From: Arenimonas composti TR7-09 = DSM 18010
Lineage (GTDB): Bacteria > Pseudomonadota > Gammaproteobacteria > Xanthomonadales > Xanthomonadaceae
DNA: 64,000 nucleotides
NCBI RefSeq assembly: GCF_000426365.1
Contig: NZ_AUFF01000003.1
Span: 372,001 to 436,000, forward strand
Direction: 5' to 3'
How positions within the stretch are numbered: the stretch's first letter is position 1; every line of letters starts with the position of its first letter. This document shows positions 15,943 to 25,428 of this stretch, piece by piece. Under the pieces are notes generated by a model. That model worked only from the letters and a program-made list of their open reading frames with translations. It was not told where the DNA came from and ran no database searches. The position numbers and the translations under genes are program-made.

Positions 15943-17574
15943 GTGAGCGAACCGCGGGATGTCATGGAGTACGACGTCGTCACCGTCGGTGCCGGCCCGG
16001 CCGGACTCGCGTTCGCGATCCGCCTGAAGCAGCTGCGCCCCGACCTGTCGGTCTGCGTGATCGAGAAGGCCTCGACGGTCGGCGCCCACATTCTGTCAGG
16101 CGCGGTGATCGAGCCGCAGCCGCTCGACGCCCTGCTGCCCGGCTGGCGCGACAACCCGCCGCCGGTCTGCGTACCGGCCGGCGAGGACGAGTTCTGGTTC
16201 CTGACGAAGACCGGCGGCACGAAGTTCCCGTTCGTGCCGCCGCAGATGCGCAACCACGGCAACTTCATCGTCAGCCTCGGCGCGCTCTGCGCGTGGCTGG
16301 CGCCGCAGGCGGAGGCGCTCGGCGTCGAGATCTATCCCGGCTTCGCCGCCGCCGAGACCCTGCACGACGCCGGCGGCCGGGTCACCGGCGTGCGCATCGG
16401 CGACATGGGCGTCGCGAAAGACGGTTCGCACAAGCCCGGTTATACCCAGGGCATCGACATCCAGGCGAAGCTGACGGTGCTCGCCGAGGGCGCCCGCGGC
16501 CATCTGACCAAGCGCCTGATCCGCAAGTTCGAACTCGACCGCGACAGCGATCCGCAGAACTGGTCGATCGGCATCAAGGAACTCTGGCAGCTGCCGCCGG
16601 GCCGCGTGCAGCCCGGCAAGATCGTGCACAGCATGGGCTGGCCGGCAGACAGCCACACCTACGGCGGCAGCTTCCTCTACCACCTGGACGGCGACCGCGT
16701 CGCGATCGGCTACGTGAGCGGCCTCGACTACCGCGACCCGAACTACCAGCCCTACGAAGCCTTCCAGCAGTGGAAGCACCACCCGCATGTGAAGCCGCTG
16801 CTCGAGGGCGGCACCATCCTCAGCGCCGGCGCGCGCGCGATCGTCACCGGCGGCTGGCAGTCGCTGCCGAAGGTCGAAATGCCCGGCGCCCTGCTGATCG
16901 GCGACACCGCCGGCCTGCTCAACGTGCCGAAGGTGAAGGGCACCCACCAGGCGATGCGCAGCGGCATGCTCGCCGCCGAGCACGTCGCCGCGCAGAAGGC
17001 GGACGACGGCGCGCTGGACAGCACCGGCTTCGACGCCGCGCTGCGCGCCTCGCCGGCGATGGCCGAGCTGCGCAAGGTTCGCAACATCAAGCCGGGCTTC
17101 AAGAAGGGCTTGTGGTTCGGCCTGGTCAACTCGGCCTGGGAAACCGCCACCGCCGGCCTGTCGCCGTGGACCTGGAAGTGCAAGGCCGACTGGAGCGCGC
17201 TGGAAAAGCTCGGCGAGGCCGAGCAGCCGAAGCGCGACTACGTCGAGCGCACGCTCGCCCCGCGCGACCGCCTCGCCGGCGTCTACTTCGCGGCGACCGA
17301 GCACGACGAGGACCAGCCGGTGCACCTGATCGTCCGCGACACGAACGTCTGCGTGACCCGCTGCGCCGAGGAATACGGCAATCCCTGCACGCGCTTCTGC
17401 CCGGCGAACGTCTACGAGATCGTGCCGGAGCCGGCGGCGCCGACCGGCAAGCGGCTGCAGATCAATGCGGCGAATTGCGTGCACTGCAAGACCTGCGACA
17501 TCAAGGACCCCTACCAGATCATCGACTGGGTGACGCCCGAGGGCGGCTCCGGGCCGAACTACCAGAACCTCTAG
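15943..17574 (+). CDS. etfD: Electron-transfer flavoprotein-ubiquinone oxidoreductase
   Basis: Membrane-associated iron-sulfur flavoprotein that passes electrons from reduced ETF to ubiquinone, linking acyl-CoA and amino acid oxidation to respiration. The 543-residue product has the FAD motif GAGPAGLAFA at 16-25, the ETF-QO middle region with GTHQAMRSGMLAAEH, and a C-terminal 4Fe-4S cluster whose cysteines are seen in NPCTRFCP and NCVHCKTCDIKDP. GTG at 15943 was preferred because GGAG lies eight bases before it and homologues begin SEPR-MEYD; an ATG seven codons later (15964) has no clear ribosome-binding site. The ETF subunits it serves are encoded at 24.7-26.4 kb. Confidence 0.94.
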   Translation: MSEPRDVMEYDVVTVGAGPAGLAFAIRLKQLRPDLSVCVIEKASTVGAHILSGAVIEPQPLDALLPGWRDNPPPVCVPAGEDEFWFLTKTGGTKFPFVPPQMRNHGNFIVSLGALCAWLAPQAEALGVEIYPGFAAAETLHDAGGRVTGVRIGDMGVAKDGSHKPGYTQGIDIQAKLTVLAEGARGHLTKRLIRKFELDRDSDPQNWSIGIKELWQLPPGRVQPGKIVHSMGWPADSHTYGGSFLYHLDGDRVAIGYVSGLDYRDPNYQPYEAFQQWKHHPHVKPLLEGGTILSAGARAIVTGGWQSLPKVEMPGALLIGDTAGLLNVPKVKGTHQAMRSGMLAAEHVAAQKADDGALDSTGFDAALRASPAMAELRKVRNIKPGFKKGLWFGLVNSAWETATAGLSPWTWKCKADWSALEKLGEAEQPKRDYVERTLAPRDRLAGVYFAATEHDEDQPVHLIVRDTNVCVTRCAEEYGNPCTRFCPANVYEIVPEPAAPTGKRLQINAANCVHCKTCDIKDPYQIIDWVTPEGGSGPNYQNL

Positions 17575-17863
17575 TTCGCGGGTTCGCGGCCTCGTTTCCG
17601 ACGGACGGCACCGCCGTGGTTTCGGGTCGGGTGCGGACGAGCGCCTTGCGTGGCGATCGGGTCGTTCGTCTGGTTCCGGTTCACCGATCCTTGGCGCGCG
17701 CTCGCCTGAGCGCGTCGGCCGGATTCGCGGCGATCTGGTCGCAATACCGCGCCTGCGGCGCGGGCCTCGAGGCACGTGTGGCGACTTCCGCCACCTCCAG
17801 CAAGTACTACGCGGGCCTGCGCCGCGGGCGGCGGACCCTGTTCCGAGTACGGTTCTCGGGCGT

Positions 17864-18724
17864 CTACACGCTTTCGAGCCGCCTCCGGAGCGAGAGCGCG
17901 AAGCGGGCAGCAGCCCCGGGGGCCCAGGGCAGGAAGACGGAGGGCTCGGTGAGCTCGAGTTCGAGGAGCTGCGGCCCGTCTTCGGAAGGGAGGAGATCCA
18001 CCCGCGCGTACGCCAGCGGCCCACCCGGAATCGCCGCGAGCACGCGCTCGCCGACCGCCAGCTCTTCGGCCGAGGGCGTGCGGGCCTGGATGCGTTCCCC
18101 GCCGGCCGGCGCGCCGGGGGCGCCGCCGCGCTGCAGCAGCGGTTCCTTGCGGATCGCGTGGCTGAATTCGCCGTCGAAGTAGACCAGCGCCGTCTCGCCG
18201 AGGCGGTCGACGCCGTCCAGGTAGGGCTGCACCAGCACATGCCGCTCCTCCGCCAGCAGCGCCGCGGCATGGGCGGTCGCCGCATCACGCTCGGCGCGGA
18301 CGAAGCGGCGGGCGTCGCGCGAACCGGCGCCGACCGTCGGCTTCACCACGAACTCGTCGTGGTCGGGCATCGTCGCCGGATCCTCGCCCGGGGCGAGATA
18401 GAAGCGGCCGATCACCGGCAGGCCCTGCGCGGCGAGCTCGCCGAGATAGCGCTTGTCGGTGTTCCAGCGCACGACCGCAGGCGGATTCCACAGCCGCGTC
18501 TTCGTGGCCACGGTCTCGCACCAGGCGAGGAATTCCGGCAGCCGGTCGATGTAGTCCCAGGTCGAGCGCAGCACGGCGGCGTCGTAGCGCGCCCAGCTCA
18601 CGGTCGGGTCGTCCCAGGCGCGCACTTCGGCAGTGATGCCGGCTTCGGTGCACGCGGGCACCAGGTGGGCCAGGTCGTCATCCCGGCCGTACGACGCAAT
18701 CGCAGTCACCAGCGCAATCTTCAT
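17864..18724 (-). CDS. ATP-grasp family ligase-like protein (DcsG-related)
   Basis: The 286-residue product resembles ATP-grasp proteins annotated as RimK-type or O-ureido-serine cyclo-ligase (DcsG) homologues, which form amide or cyclic bonds via acyl phosphates. Seen are the N-terminal LRSTWDYIDRLPEFLAW segment, VVRWNTDKRYL with NTDKRY, the ATP-binding loop FVVKPTVGAGSRDARRF and the metal-binding C-terminal YARVDLLPSEDGPQLLELELTEPS. No signal peptide. The ATG at 18724 gives MKIALVTAIA; upstream codons are Ala/Arg-rich. It stands between two gene-poor stretches and no pathway neighbours suggest a substrate. Confidence 0.82.
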   Translation of the reverse strand: MKIALVTAIASYGRDDDLAHLVPACTEAGITAEVRAWDDPTVSWARYDAAVLRSTWDYIDRLPEFLAWCETVATKTRLWNPPAVVRWNTDKRYLGELAAQGLPVIGRFYLAPGEDPATMPDHDEFVVKPTVGAGSRDARRFVRAERDAATAHAAALLAEERHVLVQPYLDGVDRLGETALVYFDGEFSHAIRKEPLLQRGGAPGAPAGGERIQARTPSAEELAVGERVLAAIPGGPLAYARVDLLPSEDGPQLLELELTEPSVFLPWAPGAAARFALSLRRRLESV

Positions 18725-19036
18725 TCCCCAAGTGTCGGCCACCCCGCGCGCTGCCGCCACCCCGGTCCGCCGGCTCGAGCGCTCGAGGACGGACGGATCC
18801 GCGCCGCAGGGTGCCCTCTGCCTCCGCGGAGCCTTGATGTCGGCAGAAGTGCCCCACTATGGCGCGTCACCGCCGTGGAACGGTGTCGAGGCTCCGGAAC
18901 GCGGGACGACGGCGGACGGGATGGTTTGGCCGTGGGGGCCTGCGCCAGCGGCGCAGGGTATTTCCACCCGGGTCGCGCCGCGGCTGGCCGACGCGCTCAG
19001 GCGCCAGAACGCGATCTCCCGACCGCGGCCATCGGT
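18725..19036. other. Gene-free stretch
   Basis: No supported gene. A 73-residue plus-strand frame from about 18838 has no ribosome-binding site or family resemblance. A CTCGAGCGCTCGAG palindrome lies near 18774-18787. The composition and lack of frame preference fit decayed coding DNA. Confidence 0.5.
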
Positions 19037-19779
19037 TCACCGGTCCCGCGCCACGTAACGGCCGGCGGCGGGATCGAAGTGCAGGGTCGTGGCGACGTCG
19101 CGGGTAGCGGTGGTCACTTCGCCGCAGCTGCGCGCCTCGCGCAGCAGGACGTCGTCGCGGCGCAGGGTCAGCGCGACCACCGGCACGAAACCGGCGCCGG
19201 CGGCGTCGCCATCGTCGACGAAGGGCGGGCGCGGGGCGCCGTCGTCGGTGTCGGTCGCGTCGTCGGGAACGCGGCGCGGCACCCGCTGCGCGGGCGTGTA
19301 CGCGGCGCCGCCCAGCAACGTGCGCCAGCTCGCCTCGCCGTCGCCGGCGGCGACCTCGCCGGGAATCGCGGGCGGCTCGGGTTCGACCGGCGGATGTTCG
19401 AATCCGCCCTCGCGCAGGTAGCGCAGCGTCTGCGCGATCACCGCCTCGTCGCGCATCAGGAACGGGTGGCTGACCGGCACCACGAGGAAGTCGCGCATGC
19501 CCTCGAGGCGGGCGCTGGCGACCGACACCTTGCCGTCGTCGTCGGGGATCGCCTGCGTGGTCGACGGATAGCCGATGTTGCAGACGCGCCAGCCGGCCGA
19601 TTCCAGCGCCTTCGCCATCGGCCGCATCGACGCCGGCGAGCGCGCGAGGCCGTGCAGCAGCACGACGACTGGCGGAACTGCGGGTCCTCGCCGTCGGCCC
19701 AGTCGACGGTTTCGCTGAAGACGGTGAGGTAGCGCTGGTGGCAGGCGTCGCAGCCGCGATCGGTTGCCGTCGCGGCCAC
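19037..19779 (-). pseudogene. Decayed alpha/beta-hydrolase remnant with CxxCH-bearing 5' fragment
   Basis: Two reading frames overlap here. The first begins with GTG at 19779, six bases after the cysNC stop, and encodes about 36 sensible residues including CDACHQRYLTVFSE, a possible CxxCH haem motif, before losing sense. The second frame (19669-19037) begins VVVLLHGLARSPASM, a typical lipase-like oxyanion segment, runs to NIGYPSTTQA, then jumps to DDGKVSVASARLEGMRDFLV and SHPFLMRDEAVIAQTL, the normal C-terminal end with the catalytic His. The family's central 110 to 120 residues, including the GHSxGG nucleophile, are missing. A further 120 residues of low-complexity sequence follow. It has no clear start codon and is probably non-functional. 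Confidence 0.7.
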
Positions 19780-19785
19780 GCGGCC

Positions 19786-21711
19786 TCACCCCAGCAGATG
19801 CCGGACGATGCGCTCGGCCATCTGCTCGGCGCTTTCCTCGCCGGCGCGCAGGTGGATCTCCGGCTGCTCCGGCGCCTCGTAGGGCGAGTCGATGCCGGTG
19901 AAGTTGCGGATCTGGCCGGCCCGCGCCTTCGCGTACAGGCCCTTGACGTCGCGCTGCTCGGCGACCTCGATCGGGGTGTCGACGAAGACCTCGAGGAATT
20001 CGTCTTCCGCGAACAGTTCCCGCGCCATCTCGCGCTCGGCGCGGAACGGCGAAATGAAGCTCACGAGCACGATCAGGCCGGCGTCGCACATCAGCTTGGC
20101 GACCTCGGCGACGCGGCGGATGTTCTCGACGCGGTCCTCGTCGGTGAAGCCGAGGTCCTTGTTGAGGCCGTGGCGGACGTTGTCGCCGTCGAGGATGTAG
20201 GTGTGGTGACCCATCGCATGCAGGCGCTTGTCGACGAGGTTGGCGATCGTCGACTTGCCGGCGCCGGACAGGCCGGTGAACCACAGGCAGCGCGGCTGCT
20301 GGCCCTTGAGCCTGGCGCGCGCGGTCTTGTCGACCTCGAGGTGCTGCCAGTGGATGTTGGCGGCGCGGCGCAGCGCGAAGTCGAGCGTGCCGGCGGCGAC
20401 GGTGGCATTGGTCTGCCGGTCGATCAGCACGAAGGCGCCCATCTGCCGGTTCTTCGCGTACGGCTCGAAGGCGATCGGCTGGTCGAGGCCGAGATTGCAG
20501 TAGGCGACCTCGTTGAGGTCCAGGTGCTTCGCCGCGAGCTCGGCCTGGGTGTTCACGTCGATCTTGTGCTTGATCTCGGTGACCTGGGCGGTGACGGTGC
20601 GGGTGCCGATCTTCAGCCAGTACGGGCGGCCCGGCAGCAGCGGCGCGTCGCTCATCCACAGCAGGTGGGCGGCGAACTGGTCGGCCACTTCGGCCGGATC
20701 CGCGGCGGCGGCGATCACGTCGCCGCGGCTGACGTCGATCTCGTCCTCGAAGGTCAGCACCACCGGGCGGCCGCGATGGGCGCGCGCGAGGTCGCCGTCG
20801 GCGGTGACGATGCGGGCGATCTTCGAACGCCGGCCCGAGGGCAACACGACGACCTCGTCGCCGGGCGCGACCTGGCCGGCGACGATGGTGCCGGCGAAGC
20901 CGCGGAAGTTCTGGTTCGGGCGGCAGACCCACTGCACCGGCAGGCGCAGGCCGAGGCCGTCGTCGTCGCGGGCGGTGTCGACCGACTCCAGGTGGTGCAG
21001 CAGCGTCGGGCCCTCGTACCACGGCATCGCGGTGGAGCGCTCGAGCATGTTGTCGCCCTTCAGCGCCGACAGCGGGATCGCCTGCACCTGCGGGATGCCG
21101 AGCTGGGCGGCCAGCGCGCGGTAGCCCTCGGCGATCCCGTCGAACACCGCCTGGTCGTAGCCGACCAGGTCCATCTTGTTCACCGCCAGCAGCACGTGGC
21201 GGATGCCGAGCAGCGAGACGATGTAGCTGTGCCGGCGCGTCTGCGTCAGCAGGCCCTTGCGCGCGTCGACCAGCACCACGGCGAGGTCGGCGGTGGACGC
21301 GCCGGTGGCCATGTTGCGGGTGTACTGCTCGTGGCCTGGGCAGTCGGCGACGATGAACTTGCGCTTCTCGGTGCTGAAGTAGCGGTAGGCGACGTCGATC
21401 GTGATGCCCTGCTCGCGTTCGGCGGCGAGGCCGTCGACCAGCAGCGCGAAGTCGATCTCGCCGTTCTGGGTGCCGTGGCGCTGGCTGTCCTTCTCCAGCG
21501 CGGCCAGCTGGTCGTCGAACAGCAGCTTGGTGTCGTGCAGCAGGCGGCCGATCAGCGTGCTCTTGCCGTCGTCGACGCTGCCGCAGGTGATGAAGCGCAG
21601 CAGGCCCTTGGTCTCGTGCTGCTGCAGGTAGGCGGCGATGGTGGCGGCGTGGTCCGCGGCCCCGGTATCCGTCGACGTGTGCTCGGCGGCGGTCGTCGTT
21701 TCGGTGTTCAT
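19786..21711 (-). CDS. cysNC: Bifunctional sulfate adenylyltransferase subunit 1 / APS kinase
   Basis: Fusion of the GTPase subunit of ATP sulfurylase (CysN) and adenylylsulfate kinase (CysC), making PAPS for sulfate assimilation. The 641-residue product has the GTPase P-loop GSVDDGKST at 44-52, DCPGHEQY (G3) and NKMDL (G4), two EF-Tu-like beta-barrel domains to about 460, then the CysC P-loop GLSGAGKST near 480 with [15 protein letters not shown] and [13 protein letters not shown]. This fusion is usual in Xanthomonadales. The ATG overlaps the cysD stop as ATGA, implying coupled synthesis of the CysD-CysN complex. Confidence 0.96.
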   Translation of the reverse strand: MNTETTTAAEHTSTDTGAADHAATIAAYLQQHETKGLLRFITCGSVDDGKSTLIGRLLHDTKLLFDDQLAALEKDSQRHGTQNGEIDFALLVDGLAAEREQGITIDVAYRYFSTEKRKFIVADCPGHEQYTRNMATGASTADLAVVLVDARKGLLTQTRRHSYIVSLLGIRHVLLAVNKMDLVGYDQAVFDGIAEGYRALAAQLGIPQVQAIPLSALKGDNMLERSTAMPWYEGPTLLHHLESVDTARDDDGLGLRLPVQWVCRPNQNFRGFAGTIVAGQVAPGDEVVVLPSGRRSKIARIVTADGDLARAHRGRPVVLTFEDEIDVSRGDVIAAAADPAEVADQFAAHLLWMSDAPLLPGRPYWLKIGTRTVTAQVTEIKHKIDVNTQAELAAKHLDLNEVAYCNLGLDQPIAFEPYAKNRQMGAFVLIDRQTNATVAAGTLDFALRRAANIHWQHLEVDKTARARLKGQQPRCLWFTGLSGAGKSTIANLVDKRLHAMGHHTYILDGDNVRHGLNKDLGFTDEDRVENIRRVAEVAKLMCDAGLIVLVSFISPFRAEREMARELFAEDEFLEVFVDTPIEVAEQRDVKGLYAKARAGQIRNFTGIDSPYEAPEQPEIHLRAGEESAEQMAERIVRHLLG

Positions 21712-22649
21712 CAGAAGTAGCCCTCCTGCTTCTTCTTCTCCATCGACGCGGTCGGATCGTGGTCGATCACGCGCCCCTGGCGTTCGGAGGTGGTGGCGAC
21801 CAGCATCTCGGCGATGATCGCCTCGAGGGTGTCGGCATCGGATTCGATCGCGCCGGTCAGCGGGTAGCAGCCGAGCGTGCGGAAGCGCACCTGGCGCATC
21901 CGCGCCGTCTCGCCCTCGCGCAGCGGTAGGCGCTCGTCGTCGACCATGATCAGGGCGCCGTCGCGCTCGACCACCGGACGCTCGCGCGCGAAGTACAGCG
22001 AAGGCACCGGGATCTTCTCGCGAAAGATGTAGAGCCACACGTCCAGTTCGGTCCAGTTCGAGATCGGGAAGACGCGCACGCTCTCGCCCTTGTGGATGCG
22101 CGTGTTGTACAGGTCCCACAGCTCCGGACGCTGGTTCTTCGGATCCCAGCGGTGCTGTGCGCTGCGGAACGAGAACACGCGCTCCTTGGCGCGCGACTTC
22201 TCCTCGTCGCGGCGGGCGCCGCCGATCGCGGCGTCGAAGCCCCACTTGTCCAGCGCCTGCTTCAGGCCCTGGGTCTTCATCACGTCGGTGTGCACGGTGG
22301 CGCCGTGGGTGATCGGGCCGATGCCCTGCGCCAGGCCTTCGGGGTTGGTCCAGGTACGCAGTTCCACCCCGGTCTCGCGCGCGCGCTGGTCGCGGAACGC
22401 GATCATCTCGCGGAACTTCCAGCCGGTGTCGACGTGCAGCAGCGGGATCGGCGGCTTCGCCGGATGGAAGGCCTTCACCAGCAGGTGGAGCAGGACCGAG
22501 CTGTCCTTGCCGACCGAGTACAGCATGACCGGATTGATGAACTCGGCGGCGACCTCGCGGAGGATGTGGATGCTCTCGGCCTCGAGCCGGTCGAGATGGG
22601 ATTGCCGTTGCGGGTCGATCATCATGTCCAGTCGGGTTTCGAGGTTCAT
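21711..22649 (-). CDS. cysD: Sulfate adenylyltransferase subunit 2
   Basis: Catalytic subunit of ATP sulfurylase, forming adenosine 5'-phosphosulfate from sulfate and ATP with GTP hydrolysis by CysN. The 312-residue product has the PP-loop YSVGKDSS at 44-51, [13 protein letters not shown], the [15 protein letters not shown] segment and the C-terminal [13 protein letters not shown]. The ATG at 22649 gives [10 protein letters not shown]; a shorter start at the internal Met-Met nine codons on would also match E. coli. It lies 29 bases after the SLC13-type permease gene and is coupled to cysNC. Confidence 0.95.
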   Translation of the reverse strand: MNLETRLDMMIDPQRQSHLDRLEAESIHILREVAAEFINPVMLYSVGKDSSVLLHLLVKAFHPAKPPIPLLHVDTGWKFREMIAFRDQRARETGVELRTWTNPEGLAQGIGPITHGATVHTDVMKTQGLKQALDKWGFDAAIGGARRDEEKSRAKERVFSFRSAQHRWDPKNQRPELWDLYNTRIHKGESVRVFPISNWTELDVWLYIFREKIPVPSLYFARERPVVERDGALIMVDDERLPLREGETARMRQVRFRTLGCYPLTGAIESDADTLEAIIAEMLVATTSERQGRVIDHDPTASMEKKKQEGYF

Positions 22650-22678
22650 GTGAGCCTGATTGTACGGGGAGTGGGGGG

Positions 22679-24457
22679 TCAAAACGGCCAGGCGCGGGGA
22701 ATCGCCCAGAGGACGGTGATCCCCACCACGAGCGACATCGGGGTGCCGACGCGGATGTAGTCCAGGAAGCGGTAACCACCGGGACCATAGACCATCAGGT
22801 TGGTCTGGTACCCGATCGGCGTGATGAAACCGCAGGAGGCCCCGACCATCACGGCCATGATGAAGGGCATCGGATCGACGCCGAGCTGCTGCGCCGCCGC
22901 CATGCCGATCGGGAACATCAGCACCGCGGCGGCGTTGTTCGTCAGCAGCTCCGTGAAGGCCACCGCCATCACGTAGATCGCCACCAGCGTCCAGAAGGGG
23001 TCGGAGGCCGTGAAGCCGCGCAGCTGTGTGGCCACCGCGTCGGCGACGCCGGTGTGGTCCACCGCGGCCCCGAGTGCGAACGAGCAGGCGATCACCGCGA
23101 GCAGGCGCAGGTCGATGCTGCGCCGCAGCTCACCGAGGCTGACGCAGCGGCCGACCAGCACCAGCACCGCGGCGACCGTCACCGACGTGAGGATGTCGGC
23201 ACCGAACACCGAATTGGCGACGATCATTCCGACCAGGATCGCCAGCGTCGCGGTGGCGCGCGGGCGGTCGATCGCCGGCTCGCCGTCGATCAGGCTGGCG
23301 ACGAGGAAATCCGGGGAATTGCCCCAGCGGCCCATGAACTCGGGACCGGCCTCGACCAGCACGGTGTCGCCGGCCTGCAGCACGACGTCGCCCGGCTTGG
23401 CCTGCACGCGCCGGCCCTGGCGCGACACCGCGATGACGACGGCCTCGTAGTGATTGCGGAATGCGGACTCGCGCAGGTTCCGGCCGACCGCCGGCGAGAA
23501 CGGGCTCAGCACCAGCTCGACCAGATGGCGGCTGCCGGCCACGCTGCCGAGCTTGAACACCTGGTCGGTGGCCGGGCGGAGGCCGTCGATCCGGCGCAGT
23601 TCGCGGATCGCGTCGGTGATCCCGACGAAGACCAGCCGGTCACCGGCGTTCAGCACCGTGTCCGGGGCGACCGCCGCCAGCAGCTCGCCCTCGCGCGCCA
23701 GCTCGACCAGGAACGAGCCCTCCAGGTGACGCAGGCCGGCGTCGTCGACGGTGCGGCCGACCAGCCGGCCACCGGGTTCGACCAGCATCTCGACCGCGAA
23801 CTCGCAGGTCTCGGCCCGCGCCGCTTCCAGCGCAGAGCGCCGGGTCGGCAGCAGCCAGCGGCCGAGTGTCGACAGGTACAGCACGCCGACCAGCACCGCC
23901 GGCAGGCCGACCCAGAACGGGTCGAAAAGCTTCAGCGGCGGCAGGCCCTGGGCGACCACCAGGCCGGCGACGATCAGGTTCGTGCTGGTTCCGATCAGGG
24001 TCATCGTGCCGGCGACGATCGTCGCGTAATTCATCGGCAGCAGCAGCCGGGACGCAGGAATGCCGGTGCGCCGGCTCCACTGCTCGATCGCCGAGATCAT
24101 CGTGGCGACCAGCGGGGTGTTGTTGATGAAGCCGCTGAGGGCCGAGGTGATCGCCGTCATCCGCAGGCTCACCCGTACCTCGCTGCTCGGCGGCCCCAGC
24201 ACCAGCGCGCCGATCCAGCGGATCGCGCCGGTGGTCTTCAGCGCCGCGACCAGCACGAACAGCACCGCGACCGTCAGCACGCCGGGATTCCAGAAACCCG
24301 CCAGCGCCTGCACCGGCGTCAGCACGCCACTCGCCATCAGCACGACCACGGCGCCGGCGAGCACCACGTCGGGTTTGAAGCGTTCCCACAGCAGCAGCGC
24401 GAGCGTCGCCGCGACGACACCGACCGTCAGCCATCCCTGCCAGGCGAGCTCCGTCAC
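22679..24457 (-). CDS. SLC13-type permease with two TrkA-C domains, probable sulfate importer
   Basis: The 592-residue integral membrane protein belongs to the SLC13/DASS group with central RCK_C (TrkA-C) domains. About six hydrophobic segments precede residue 200; two TrkA-C domains follow at about 205-290 and 295-375 ([35 protein letters not shown]); about five further segments follow. Family motifs include [11 protein letters not shown] and the second repeat [13 protein letters not shown]. Such proteins in bacterial sulfate-assimilation operons act as sulfate transporters, and the position immediately before cysD supports this here. The GTG start at 24457 gives [17 protein letters not shown] box lies about 70 bases upstream. 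Confidence 0.85.
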   Translation of the reverse strand: MTELAWQGWLTVGVVAATLALLLWERFKPDVVLAGAVVVLMASGVLTPVQALAGFWNPGVLTVAVLFVLVAALKTTGAIRWIGALVLGPPSSEVRVSLRMTAITSALSGFINNTPLVATMISAIEQWSRRTGIPASRLLLPMNYATIVAGTMTLIGTSTNLIVAGLVVAQGLPPLKLFDPFWVGLPAVLVGVLYLSTLGRWLLPTRRSALEAARAETCEFAVEMLVEPGGRLVGRTVDDAGLRHLEGSFLVELAREGELLAAVAPDTVLNAGDRLVFVGITDAIRELRRIDGLRPATDQVFKLGSVAGSRHLVELVLSPFSPAVGRNLRESAFRNHYEAVVIAVSRQGRRVQAKPGDVVLQAGDTVLVEAGPEFMGRWGNSPDFLVASLIDGEPAIDRPRATATLAILVGMIVANSVFGADILTSVTVAAVLVLVGRCVSLGELRRSIDLRLLAVIACSFALGAAVDHTGVADAVATQLRGFTASDPFWTLVAIYVMAVAFTELLTNNAAAVLMFPIGMAAAQQLGVDPMPFIMAVMVGASCGFITPIGYQTNLMVYGPGGYRFLDYIRVGTPMSLVVGITVLWAIPRAWPF

Positions 24458-24527
24458 GTTCGCATCCGCTTCCGGCCCTCCCGCGCGCCAGCGTCTCCGG
24501 GGCAGCCCCCGGTCGATCGAGCGGGCG

Positions 24528-24533
24528 ATTCTA
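24528..24533 (-). promoter_or_regulatory. Putative -10 box of the SLC13-cysDNC operon (TAGAAT)
   Basis: On the minus strand, CGGCTAGAATCGCC matches the local GGCTAnAMT pattern and would give a leader of about 64 bases before the GTG at 24457. Confidence 0.5.
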
Positions 24534-24610
24534 GCCGAGGCGGCGTCGGCCCCCGCCACCCCCGGGACCGGGCCCGGGGGCGCGGGATGGGCCGGAACCG
24601 CCAAGCGGGC

Positions 24611-24616
24611 TAAAAT
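24611..24616 (+). promoter_or_regulatory. Putative -10 box of etfBA (TAAAAT)
   Basis: GGGCTAAAATGTCGG lies about 59 bases before the etfB ATG and matches the recurring box. Confidence 0.5.
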
Positions 24617-24674
24617 GTCGGACTTTCTCCCGCGGGCGCCCTGCGCCGTCCCGCAGCCCAGCAGAGGACACCCC

Positions 24675-25421
24675 ATGAAGATTCTGGTCGGTTACAAGCG
24701 GGTCGTGGACTACAACGTCCGCATCCAGGTGAAGCCCGACGGCTCCGGCGTGGTCACCGACGGCGTGAAGCTGTCGCCGAACCCGTTCGACGACATCGCC
24801 CTCGAGGAAGCCCTGCGCCTGCGCGACAAGGGCATCGCCACCGAGGTCGTGGTCGCGACGATCGCCCCCGCCGACGCCCAGCCGCACCTGCGCAACGGCC
24901 TGGCGATGGGCGCCAACCGCGCCATCCACGTCGTCGCCGATGGCCCGGTGCAGCCGCTGACCGCGGCGCGCGCGCTGTTGAAGCTGGTCGAGAAGGAGCA
25001 GCCGCAGCTGGTCCTGCTCGGCAAGCAGGCGATCGACGACGACGCCAACCAGACCGGGCAGATGCTGGCCACCCTGTGGGGCCGCCCGCAGGCGACCTTC
25101 GCCAGCAAGCTCGAGGTCGCCGGCGACAAGGCCACCGTGACCCGCGAGGTCGACGCCGGTCTGGAGACCCTCGAGGTCGATCTGCCGGCCGTGGTCACCA
25201 CCGACCTGCGCCTCAACGAACCGCGCTTCATCAAGCTGCCGGACATCATGAAGGCCAAGAGCAAGCCGCTGGAGACGATCCCGTTCGCCGACCTCGCGGT
25301 CGAGAGCGGCGACCACCTCACGACCGGCAGGCACGCGCCGCCGCCGAAGCGCAGCAAGGGCGTGATGGTGAAGGACGTCGCCGAGCTGGTCTCGGCGCTG
25401 CGCGCCAAGGGCCTGGTGTAA
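24675..25421 (+). CDS. etfB: Electron transfer flavoprotein beta subunit
   Basis: Beta subunit of ETF, which accepts electrons from acyl-CoA and related dehydrogenases and delivers them to ETF-QO. The 248-residue length is standard. Visible are the N-terminal MKILVGYKRVVDYNV, the AMP-binding region with QAIDDDANQTGQMLA, and the C-terminal KSKPLETIPFADL segment. The ATG at 24675 follows AGAGGACACCCC. The alpha subunit gene follows after seven bases. The divergent cys operon shares the 217-base upstream region. Confidence 0.96.
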   Translation: MKILVGYKRVVDYNVRIQVKPDGSGVVTDGVKLSPNPFDDIALEEALRLRDKGIATEVVVATIAPADAQPHLRNGLAMGANRAIHVVADGPVQPLTAARALLKLVEKEQPQLVLLGKQAIDDDANQTGQMLATLWGRPQATFASKLEVAGDKATVTREVDAGLETLEVDLPAVVTTDLRLNEPRFIKLPDIMKAKSKPLETIPFADLAVESGDHLTTGRHAPPPKRSKGVMVKDVAELVSALRAKGLV

Positions 25422-25428
25422 GGAGCCG

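Noticed and set aside
15964-17574. ATG at 15964 as start of ETF-QO
   Set aside because: It lacks a good ribosome-binding site, while GTG at 15943 has GGAG at proper spacing and keeps the SEPR-type N-terminus.
17575-17863. Possible short gene between ETF-QO and the ATP-grasp gene
   Set aside because: No frame has a ribosome-binding site, sensible composition or family resemblance.
18838-19058. 73-residue plus-strand frame
   Set aside because: No ribosome-binding site, and the translated sequence is low complexity toward its end, overlapping the decayed hydrolase region.
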